From DATAAZ01 sp036259875 (GTDB lineage Bacteria > Actinomycetota > Thermoleophilia > Gaiellales > Gaiellaceae), in the NCBI GenBank assembly GCA_036259875.1, contig DATAAZ010000049.1, positions 1-19,513 of the forward strand: a DNA stretch of 19,513 nucleotides, in the 5' to 3' direction. The notes under the pieces were generated by a model that saw nothing but the letters and a program-made list of their open reading frames with translations, did not search any database and was not told where the DNA came from. The position numbers and the translations under genes are program-made. Of the stretch, positions 13,276 through 19,513 are shown in pieces (position 1 is the first letter of the stretch; every line of letters begins with the position of its first letter).

Positions 13276-14190
13276 CTAGAACAGCTTCGAGAGGTTGAGA
13301 AAGGCGGGCCCGAGGATGACGATGAACATCGCCGGGAAGATGAAGAGAACCGTCGGGAAGAGCATCTTGATCGGGGCCTTCATGGCGCGCTCCTCGGCCG
13401 CCATCTGACGCCGGTTCCTCGTCTCGGCCGCCTGCAGGCGGAGAATCCGCCCGAGCGAGATCCCGAGCTGGTCGGCCTGGATGACGGCGCGTGTGAACGC
13501 CGCCATCTCGGGCGTCCCGACCCGCTCGCCCATCTTCTTCAGCGCCTCCGACCGGCTTTCTCCGATTCGCATCTCGCCGAGCGTCATGCCGAACTCGTCG
13601 GCGAGCGGCCCACCCATGTGCTCGGTGAGCTTCGTAATCGCACCGTCGAACCCGAGCCCCGCCTCGACGCTGACGGCGAGGAGGTCGAGGGCATCAGGAA
13701 GCTCCGCCTGAATTCGCTCCCGGCGGGCGCGGGCCTTGAACGTCACCACGGTGTCCGGGGCGAAAAAGCCCATGACGCTGAGACCGAGCGTGATCACGAT
13801 CGCCTTCGGAGAGCCGCCCGCTGCGAGGCCGCCCACGAACGCACCCACGAGAACTCCCGCGCACGCGAGCACGGCCTTGGCGGCCAAGAACGCAGTCGGT
13901 GACAGCGTGCGGCCCAGCCCGGCGCCGAGGAGCTTCAGGTTGATCGAGTCGACGGTCGACTTCGGGCTGACGCGGAGGACGGCTCGCGCGAGCCCCGTCG
14001 CCGCGGGCCCGAGCGCCCGCTCGCGGAAGCCCGCCCGTAGGGCGAACGGGTTCGTCGGCATCGTCGAGCGGCCGTAGTTGGTAGCCCGCTTGATGGAGCC
14101 CTGGCGCTGGCGGGCCGGGAGCGTCGCGACCTCGCCGATCAGGTAGACGGCGAGCGCGAGCGAGGCGAGGGCGAGGACGAGCAGTTCCAT
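13276..14190 (-). CDS. tadC: Tad pilus inner-membrane platform protein TadC
   Basis: A 304-residue membrane protein of the GspF/TadC family that forms, with TadB, the platform on which the TadA motor acts. It has an N-terminal membrane segment (LLVLALASLALAVYLIGEV), a central pair around residues 100-150 (FLAAKAVLACAGVLVGAFVG and IVITLGLSVMGFF), a cytoplasmic T2SSF domain from about 160 to 270 with ELPDALDLLAVSVEAGLGFD and GTPEMAAFTRAVIQADQLG, and a final membrane segment (MLFPTVLFIFPAMFIVILGP). The Arg-rich segment RNRRQMAAEERAMKAPIK before the last helix is typical. The ATG at 14190 lies four bases after the tadB stop, with AAGGGG at the end of tadB as ribosome binding site. It is the last gene of the operon seen here; the palindrome cluster follows. 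Confidence 0.93.
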   Translation of the reverse strand: MELLVLALASLALAVYLIGEVATLPARQRQGSIKRATNYGRSTMPTNPFALRAGFRERALGPAATGLARAVLRVSPKSTVDSINLKLLGAGLGRTLSPTAFLAAKAVLACAGVLVGAFVGGLAAGGSPKAIVITLGLSVMGFFAPDTVVTFKARARRERIQAELPDALDLLAVSVEAGLGFDGAITKLTEHMGGPLADEFGMTLGEMRIGESRSEALKKMGERVGTPEMAAFTRAVIQADQLGISLGRILRLQAAETRNRRQMAAEERAMKAPIKMLFPTVLFIFPAMFIVILGPAFLNLSKLF

Positions 14191-14194
14191 GCGG

Positions 14195-16063
14195 CTACCC
14201 CTTGAACGAGACGATCTTTTTCAGGACGAGCGAGCCGAACGCGATCATCACGACGCCGATGACCATCATCTTCTGGCCCGCGGAGCTGTGGTAAAGCGGG
14301 CTCATGTACTCCGAGTTGATCAGCGTCACGGCGCCGAGGACGAAGAACGGGAGCGCGATCAGGACGTAGGCGGAAGCTCGTCCCATGGCGGTCAGGCTCT
14401 TCACCTTCCGCGCGAACTGGTGGCGGTTCCGAACGGTCTCCGCGACCATGTCGAAGATCGAGGCGAGGCTCCCGCCGACCTGGCGCTGGATCGTCACGGC
14501 TGTCAGGACGAACTCGAGGTTCTTCGAGCCGACCCGGCGCGACATCTCGGCGAGGGCGCCGTCCATCGGCCGCCCGAGACGCGTCTCCGCGAGCACCCGC
14601 TTGAACTCCTTCGCGGCCGGCTCGGCGCCTTCGTCGACGACCGCCTGGATTCCCTGTCGGAAACTGTGCCCCGCCTTGAGCGACGCGGCGATCGTCGTCA
14701 GAAGGTCGGGGAGTTGCGCGTCGAACGCCTTCAGCCGCCGGCGAGCCGTGAAGGCGACGACGCCGTACGGGACGAGCGCACCTCCGGCGAGCGCCGCGAG
14801 CACGAAGACGGTCGGCGCGGCGAGCACCGCGGCGGCCAGACCGACGACGAGCGCCGACCCGGACATGAGGTAGACGAACTCGACCGTGCGAAGCGGGAGG
14901 TCGGCGCGGTCGAGCAGCGTCTGGAGCTTCTTCCAGAACTGCAGGTGCCCGAACGTCCGCTCGGTCGCGCGGAAGAGGCCCGCGGTGAGCGGAAGCCGCT
15001 CGCCTTCGCGCCGCTGCTTCACCTCGCGCTCGCGCTCGCTGAGGTGCGGCGCGAGGCGGGTCCTCAGCCAGCTCCCGCGTGGCGCCGCGAGCGCGAACGC
15101 GAACGCGACAAGGACGAGGAACGCGACCGCACCGCCGAGCGCGAGCGCGCTCCACGTACTGCGGAGGAACTCCCTCGGCAGGAGCGAGGAGGGCTCCTCA
15201 CGGAGAGGCGAGACGGCGTGTCCCGGAAGCTCGAGCGTCGCCCGGGCCGGCTCGATACCGGGCGTCCGCGCCTCGATCCGGAGTTCCTCCCCTGGACGAG
15301 CCGCGGTGAAGTAGCGGATCTGCCAGGTTCTCCGAAGCTCTTCGGCGATCGTCGCGTAGACGTCCGCGAGCGCCTCGCTCGACGCGGCGCCGTAGTAGCG
15401 CCCGCCCGTCTCGGCGGCGAGCTCGCGAAGCGGCTCCGGCGTGAATCCGGGGCTCTCGATCGCGATCACGTAGACGGCGGCGCCCGCCTCGCGAGCGGCG
15501 GCGATCGTGTCGTCGAGCGTCGCCTGGCTGTCCGTCTCGTTGCCGTCCGTGACAGCGATGATCACGCGCGCCTGGAGCGTCTCGCCCGCGAGCGCGTTCG
15601 CGCCCATGACGAGCGCGTCGTAGAGCGTCGTCCCGTGCTCCGGGTCGACCGAGATCGAGCGAAGCGCGCTGTCGGCGTCGATCGTCGCGGTCGAGAAGTC
15701 GGTGAGGATGACCGGCTCGGTCGCATACGTCCCGACCGCGATCCGGTCTTTCGGCGGCTTTGCCGCGACGAACGCGCGCGCCGCCGCGATCGCGTCCGCG
15801 AGAGCCTGTCCCCGCATCGAGAACGAGCGGTCGACGGCGAGAAAGACGCTCTTCGCGCGCCCGAAGTTCTCCGCCTCGAGACCGTGGACGGGCGCACCGT
15901 TCTCGCGCACGCTCGGAGGCGACTCCGTCGCACGATCGGTCTCGGCGATGAACCGGATCTCCGGGTACGACGAAGCACCCAGCCCGCGAATCTCCGTCGC
16001 CGCCGCGGCGGCCGCCGGAAGAGCGAGCGCCAAACCTACGATGAAAACGCGCAGCGCTTTCAT
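14195..16063 (-). CDS. tadB: VWA-TadB fusion: von Willebrand A domain joined to Tad platform protein
   Basis: A 622-residue fusion. Residues 1-22 are a signal peptide (LRVFIVGLALALPAAAAAAT). Residues about 70-240 form a VWA domain with a complete metal site: D78-R-S80-F-S82, T145/T146 in HGTTLYDAL and D173 in VTDGNE. A beta-rich stretch follows, ending in RATLELPGH. A membrane helix (ALALGGAVAFLVLVAFAFAL, about 305-325) then leads to the TadB part: two membrane segments near 395-435, a T2SSF domain with QLPDLLTTIAASLKAGHSFR and GSKNLEFVLTAVTIQRQVGG, and two final helices. Signal peptide and topology put the VWA domain outside the membrane and the T2SSF domain in the cytoplasm. ATG 16063 repeats the stop-two bases-ATG pattern of the operon; GTG 16069 with a GTGA overlap is possible. 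Confidence 0.92.
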   Translation of the reverse strand: MKALRVFIVGLALALPAAAAAATEIRGLGASSYPEIRFIAETDRATESPPSVRENGAPVHGLEAENFGRAKSVFLAVDRSFSMRGQALADAIAAARAFVAAKPPKDRIAVGTYATEPVILTDFSTATIDADSALRSISVDPEHGTTLYDALVMGANALAGETLQARVIIAVTDGNETDSQATLDDTIAAAREAGAAVYVIAIESPGFTPEPLRELAAETGGRYYGAASSEALADVYATIAEELRRTWQIRYFTAARPGEELRIEARTPGIEPARATLELPGHAVSPLREEPSSLLPREFLRSTWSALALGGAVAFLVLVAFAFALAAPRGSWLRTRLAPHLSEREREVKQRREGERLPLTAGLFRATERTFGHLQFWKKLQTLLDRADLPLRTVEFVYLMSGSALVVGLAAAVLAAPTVFVLAALAGGALVPYGVVAFTARRRLKAFDAQLPDLLTTIAASLKAGHSFRQGIQAVVDEGAEPAAKEFKRVLAETRLGRPMDGALAEMSRRVGSKNLEFVLTAVTIQRQVGGSLASIFDMVAETVRNRHQFARKVKSLTAMGRASAYVLIALPFFVLGAVTLINSEYMSPLYHSSAGQKMMVIGVVMIAFGSLVLKKIVSFKG

Positions 16064-16065
16064 CG

Positions 16066-17514
16066 TCACGAGAACCCGCCGAAGCTCGCTGCCGAGAACG
16101 AGGGCCGGTAGACCTCCGCCTCCTGCTCGAAGAAGTTCGCCGGCATCGCGACGCCGTGCGCGGCCATCTTCTCGAGGAAGTGCGGCTTCAGGCCCGTGCA
16201 GAGGAGCGGGCCCAGCAGCCGCGTCGTTTGCCCGGCGGTCGCGTGCTCCTCGTCCGGCGGCTTCGCGATGAAGATGTCCTGCAGCGTCACGACGTCCGAC
16301 TCCATTCCCAGCACCTCGGAGATGTGCGTGATTCGGCGCGAGCCGTCGACGAGACGGCTGATCTGGACGAGCAGGTCGAACGCGCTCGCGATCTGCTCGC
16401 GGATCGCCCGAAGCGGCAGGTCGACCCCCGCCGTGAGGACGAGCGTCTCGACACGCGAGAGCGCGTCGCGGGGCGAGTTCGCGTGGATCGTCGTCAGCGA
16501 GCCCTCGTGGCCCGTGTTCATCGCCTGGAGCATGTCGAGGGTCTCGGGGCCGCGGACCTCGCCGACGATGATGCGGTCCGGTCGCATGCGGAGCGCGTTC
16601 CGGACGAGCTCGCGGATTCGCACCTCGCCCTTCCCCTCGATGTTCGGCGGGCGCGACTCGAGCGTGATCACGTGCTCCTGTTGGAGCTGAAGCTCGGCCG
16701 CGTCCTCGATCGTGACGATCCGCTCCTCGGCGGGCACGTAGGCCGAGACCGCGTTCAGGGTCGTCGTCTTCCCCGTACCGGTACCGCCCGAGATGAGCAC
16801 GTTCAGCTTCCCGCGCACGCAGGCGGCGAGGAAGTGGGCCGCCTTCGGCGTCACCGTCCCGAACTCGATCAGGTCGTCCATCGTGTACGGGTCGCGCGAG
16901 AACTTGCGGATCGTGAGCGTCGGCCCCCTCAGCGCGAGCGGCGGGATGATGGCGTTCACGCGACTTCCGTCCGGGAGGCGCGCGTCGACCATCGGGGACG
17001 ACTCGTCGATCCGCCGGCCGACCTGCGAGACGATCTTGTCGATGATCCGCAGGAGGTGTGCGTTGTCCGCAAACGCCGCCTTCGTTCTCTCAATCTTCCC
17101 CGCCCGCTCGATATAGACGCGGTCGTGGTTGTTGACCATGACCTCGGTGACCGTGTCGTCGCGCAGGAACGGCTCTAGCGGCCCGTAGCCGAGGATGTCG
17201 TCCGCGATCTCGCGTGTGATCTGGCGGCGCTCCTCGCGCGTCAGCGGCGTCCGGTCGAGCGCGAGCTGCTCGGTGACCGTCCGCATGACTTGGTCGGTCA
17301 GGTCACCGGTCGTCTCGGCGCTGAAGAGCTGGGGCCCTAGCTTCGCGATGCACGCGTGGTGGACGCGCGTCTTCAGCTCCGCGTACGGGTCGGCGGTCGG
17401 GGTCTCGAGCGAGACGTCGCGAAGCGGCGCGGCGGCCGCGAGCGCGGCGTGGGGATCGGTCCCGTTCCCGGCCCCGTTCCCGTTGCCGCCCTTGATCCGA
17501 TCGTGAAGACCCAT
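16066..17514 (-). CDS. tadA: Tad pilus assembly ATPase TadA/CpaF
   Basis: A 482-residue cytoplasmic secretion ATPase of the VirB11/GspE superfamily that powers Tad pilus assembly. The N-terminal part has ILGYGPLEPFLRDDTVTEVM (about 107-126) and VDARLPDGSRVNAIIPPLAL, typical of CpaF. Walker A is G243-GTGTGK-T250, with the Walker B strand in RIIVGEVRGPETLDMLQAMN, an Asp box in TIEDAAELQL, and the His box segment GHEGSLTTIHANS. Residues 9-18 are a Gly/Asn-rich stretch, and the C-terminus ends in a Ser/Phe/Gly-rich tail (SFSAASFGGFS), both probably flexible. The ATG at 17514 lies two bases after the tadZ stop, with GGAAGG in the end of tadZ as likely ribosome binding site. Family length is normal. 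Confidence 0.96.
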   Translation of the reverse strand: MGLHDRIKGGNGNGAGNGTDPHAALAAAAPLRDVSLETPTADPYAELKTRVHHACIAKLGPQLFSAETTGDLTDQVMRTVTEQLALDRTPLTREERRQITREIADDILGYGPLEPFLRDDTVTEVMVNNHDRVYIERAGKIERTKAAFADNAHLLRIIDKIVSQVGRRIDESSPMVDARLPDGSRVNAIIPPLALRGPTLTIRKFSRDPYTMDDLIEFGTVTPKAAHFLAACVRGKLNVLISGGTGTGKTTTLNAVSAYVPAEERIVTIEDAAELQLQQEHVITLESRPPNIEGKGEVRIRELVRNALRMRPDRIIVGEVRGPETLDMLQAMNTGHEGSLTTIHANSPRDALSRVETLVLTAGVDLPLRAIREQIASAFDLLVQISRLVDGSRRITHISEVLGMESDVVTLQDIFIAKPPDEEHATAGQTTRLLGPLLCTGLKPHFLEKMAAHGVAMPANFFEQEAEVYRPSFSAASFGGFS

Positions 17515-17516
17515 GG

Positions 17517-18710
17517 CTACGCCTTCCCGAACCAGCGCTTGCCGCTTGCCTTCGCGGCGGCCGACTCGGCGGGCGCGAGCGCCTTCGCCATGGTGCGCAC
17601 GGCGCGCGAGAAGTCAGCTCGCGCGTCGGCAAGGACGGCCGGGTTCCCGCGGTTCACCGCGATCGGAACGGCCCGGTCGCTCGGGACCTCGAAGCGCACC
17701 TTCACCTCGAGCGCCGCCTCGACCTCGCCCGGCTTCATGCCGACCTTCGAGTTCGCTCGGTTCAGGACGAGCCGGATGCGGTCGGGGGGGAACGAGAGCA
17801 GCTCGAGCGTCTGGAGTGCGAGCCGGACGTTCTTGAGCGTCGGCACGTCCAGCGAGCAGACGAGCACGAGCTCGTCCGTCCGATCGAGGGTCGCAAGCAT
17901 CGGCCCGTGGAAGAACGGCGACGTGTCGACGACGATCACGTCGTACGACTCGCGCGCGACCTCGAGGAGCTGTGCGAGCTTCGCCTCGGTGACGAGCTCC
18001 GCGTCCTCGGGGCGCAGCGGCGCCGGGAGGACGTCAAGCGTCGACGCGTGGCGCGTCACGTAGCCGGCGAGCTTCTCGGTGTCGAGCTCGCCCGGAGCGA
18101 CGACCAGGTCGTAGATCGTCTTCTCCGGCTCGATCCCGAGCATGATCGCCGCGTCGCCGAACTGGAGGTCGAGGTCGAGCAGGAGGGCTTTCTTGCCCTC
18201 GTGCTTCGCGACCGCCGCCGCGGTGTTCGTCGCAATCACCGTCTTGCCCGTCCCGCCCTTCGGAGAGAAGACGGTCACGATCCGGCCCCGCCGGCCCCCG
18301 TGGCCCTGCGCCTTGCGGCCCGAGTGGCTCGCCTTGCGGATCGCGAAGACGAGGTTCTCGGTCATCTGCGGCAGGAGGAGGACATCCGCGACGTCCGGGG
18401 ACTCGAGCGCCTCCTCGAGGAGGGCGGACGACTCACCCGAGGCGAGCAGGATGATCGGCGCCCGCGTGTGCTCCCGGATCGCCGCGAGCTCGGCCGCGGG
18501 CAGCGTCATCGCGCGCGTCCCGTGCAGGACGGCGCCGAGGTGACCCCCGCGGAGGGTCGAGGCCGCCTCGCCGAGGTGCGTCGCAGCACCGAGGAAGTCG
18601 ATCTCGAGGTGGCGCTCGAGCGCCTGGCGGAGCTCCGCGAGGCCCTCGCAGTCGCCGGTCATGTAGACCCGGACCTTCTCCCGGGTCGGGGTGGGGGCAG
18701 TGATCGACAT
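17517..18710 (-). CDS. tadZ: TadZ/CpaE-like pilus localisation ATPase
   Basis: A 397-residue protein with an N-terminal atypical receiver domain (about 12-127) and a C-terminal ParA/MinD-like ATPase (about 140-375). The deviant Walker A motif is K151-GGTGK-T157 in VTVFSPKGGTGKTVIATN; next come LLLDLDLQFGDAAIML and the Walker B-like VIVVDTSPFF. In the receiver part the phosphorylatable Asp position reads LGAVLHGTRAMTLP, so it is likely a pseudo-receiver. TadZ proteins place the pilus machine at a cell site, commonly a pole. The ATG at 18710 is chosen because GAGGAGAAATAACG precedes it and the cpaB stop lies two bases upstream; the frame continues upstream to 19034 only as a shadow of cpaB. The C-terminus KASGKRWFGKA is basic and aromatic. 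Confidence 0.94.
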   Translation of the reverse strand: MSITAPTPTREKVRVYMTGDCEGLAELRQALERHLEIDFLGAATHLGEAASTLRGGHLGAVLHGTRAMTLPAAELAAIREHTRAPIILLASGESSALLEEALESPDVADVLLLPQMTENLVFAIRKASHSGRKAQGHGGRRGRIVTVFSPKGGTGKTVIATNTAAAVAKHEGKKALLLDLDLQFGDAAIMLGIEPEKTIYDLVVAPGELDTEKLAGYVTRHASTLDVLPAPLRPEDAELVTEAKLAQLLEVARESYDVIVVDTSPFFHGPMLATLDRTDELVLVCSLDVPTLKNVRLALQTLELLSFPPDRIRLVLNRANSKVGMKPGEVEAALEVKVRFEVPSDRAVPIAVNRGNPAVLADARADFSRAVRTMAKALAPAESAAAKASGKRWFGKA

Positions 18711-18712
18711 CG

Positions 18713-19480
18713 TTATTTCTCCTCTCCGGCGAAGTTCGCGAGCGCCCGGCCACGCAGGCCGTCGACCAGCAGCGTCTGAGCGTTCTCCGCGCTCTCCGGA
18801 CTGTCGGCGTCGTCCTCGGCCGGCCGGAGCTGCAGCGACCACTCGCCGTTCTGCGTCATCCAGAAGAGCTTCTGGGACTGGGCGTCGGTGAGCGCGAGCA
18901 TCACCGAGAGCGAGCCCGAGCCGGGGCTCGTGAGCTTCTCGCTCGTCTTCGGCGGCCCCGACGCTTTCAGGACGAGAATGTCGCGCAGAATCACGCGCGA
19001 GAAGTGGCTCGTCTTGTCCTCGGGCAGGTTCCACGTCCCGACGATGTCGACACGATCCCCGTCCTTGAGCGTCCCGGCGAGCAGTTGGTGCTGGTTCCCC
19101 TGAACCTGCATGGCACGCATCGTTCCGGTCAGCTGCGCCCGGACGCCTCGCGCGTCCTCGCTCGTGAAGCGACGCGTCGTGATCTGCTCGCCCGCGTAGA
19201 TCGTGTCGGCGCTGACCAGCTCTTCGACTTGGGTCGGGCTCGAGATCGCGCCGGGCGTGACGCTCCGCTTCGCGACGTCCTGCTCCGAGAGCAAGCTCTG
19301 CTCGACCATCTCCGCGCCCGTCGTCCCGGCGGGAATGTCCTTCGCCGCGACGTACACCGTCACGTCGGATTCAGCGTCGCGGACGTCGCGCTTGTAGTTC
19401 GTTACGTAGAAGACGGTTAGGAGACCGGCGGCAAGCGCAAGCGCGACCGCGATCCCGATATTTCTCAGCCTGTATGTCAT
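18713..19480 (-). CDS. cpaB: Flp pilus assembly protein CpaB/RcpC
   Basis: A 255-residue protein with one N-terminal membrane helix (IGIAVALALAAGLLTVFYVT, residues 8-27) and an external SAF domain (about 40-110) marked by VYVAAKDIPAGTTGAEMVEQ, then YAGEQITTRRF. The RcpC-like part follows with LKDGDRVDIVGTWN and SVMLALTDAQSQKLFWMTQN. CpaB is an assembly factor of Tad pili; in bacteria with an outer membrane it works with the secretin, but none is seen here, which fits a monoderm. The ATG at 19480 has GGAAAGGAAA about 13 bases upstream, a loosely spaced ribosome binding site. It is the first gene of the operon inside the window; the remaining 33 bases upstream hold no visible stop or start of another gene. 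Confidence 0.92.
   Translation of the reverse strand: MTYRLRNIGIAVALALAAGLLTVFYVTNYKRDVRDAESDVTVYVAAKDIPAGTTGAEMVEQSLLSEQDVAKRSVTPGAISSPTQVEELVSADTIYAGEQITTRRFTSEDARGVRAQLTGTMRAMQVQGNQHQLLAGTLKDGDRVDIVGTWNLPEDKTSHFSRVILRDILVLKASGPPKTSEKLTSPGSGSLSVMLALTDAQSQKLFWMTQNGEWSLQLRPAEDDADSPESAENAQTLLVDGLRGRALANFAGEEK
18717..18726 (-). promoter_or_regulatory. Shine-Dalgarno sequence of tadZ inside the end of cpaB
   Basis: The minus strand reads GGAGAGGAGAAATAACGATG. The GAGGAG lies in the last codons of cpaB, whose TAA is two bases before the tadZ ATG, so the two genes are probably translationally coupled. Confidence 0.65.
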
Positions 19481-19513
19481 GAACCCGCGCGTTTCCTTTC
19501 CATGAGAGGTTTC

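Noticed and set aside
14189..16111. A 640-codon plus-strand open frame across the tadB region
   Set aside because: It is a low-complexity Arg/Glu shadow of the fusion gene on the minus strand.

Overview
This window is a high-GC bacterial chromosome segment. Its many GTG starts, strong G/C bias at third codon positions, monoderm-style Tad locus without a visible secretin, and gene content suggest an actinomycetote, perhaps of the Thermoleophilia (Gaiellales or Solirubrobacterales type). That placement is an inference from sequence character and was not checked by a search.

The left part (1-8250) is a mosaic of small metabolic and repair genes. It holds the 3' part of a duplicated cupin protein, a SnoaL-like protein, an aldo/keto reductase, a VOC (glyoxalase-fold) protein and a winged-helix protein of the HTH_42/AlkZ-like family. 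Next come a Vgb-like secreted beta-propeller with a lipoprotein gene just upstream of it, a divergent AlkB-like dioxygenase, and an AmrS-type radical SAM enzyme.

The middle part (8260-12980) has a single-domain PAS protein, a cytoplasmic Asp-box (BNR) propeller, a TolB/PD40-type propeller lipoprotein, a divergent Nudix-fold protein and a 472-residue charged coiled-coil protein. A 300-bp gap between convergent genes (12976-13275) carries a cluster of short palindromic repeats.

The right part (13276-19480) is a tight minus-strand operon for a Tad/Flp type IVc pilus. In transcription order it is cpaB, tadZ/cpaE, tadA/cpaF, a tadB fused to an N-terminal von Willebrand A domain, and tadC. Three of its four junctions have exactly two bases between stop and start. 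These genes would make the cytoplasmic motor (TadA), its polar localiser (TadZ), the membrane platform (TadB and TadC) and an outer assembly factor (CpaB). Pilin, prepilin peptidase and TadE/F genes are not in the window.

Two patterns run across the window. First, most GTG-started genes between 4.3 and 10.8 kb lack a Shine-Dalgarno sequence and have a TANNNT-like hexamer 6-7 bases before the start codon, as expected of leaderless transcripts. Second, a perfect 20-bp palindrome sits directly before the BNR gene and looks like an operator. No tRNA, rRNA, CRISPR array, insertion sequence or phage gene was seen. The most unusual items are the VWA-TadB fusion, the palindrome cluster and the leaderless-start pattern.
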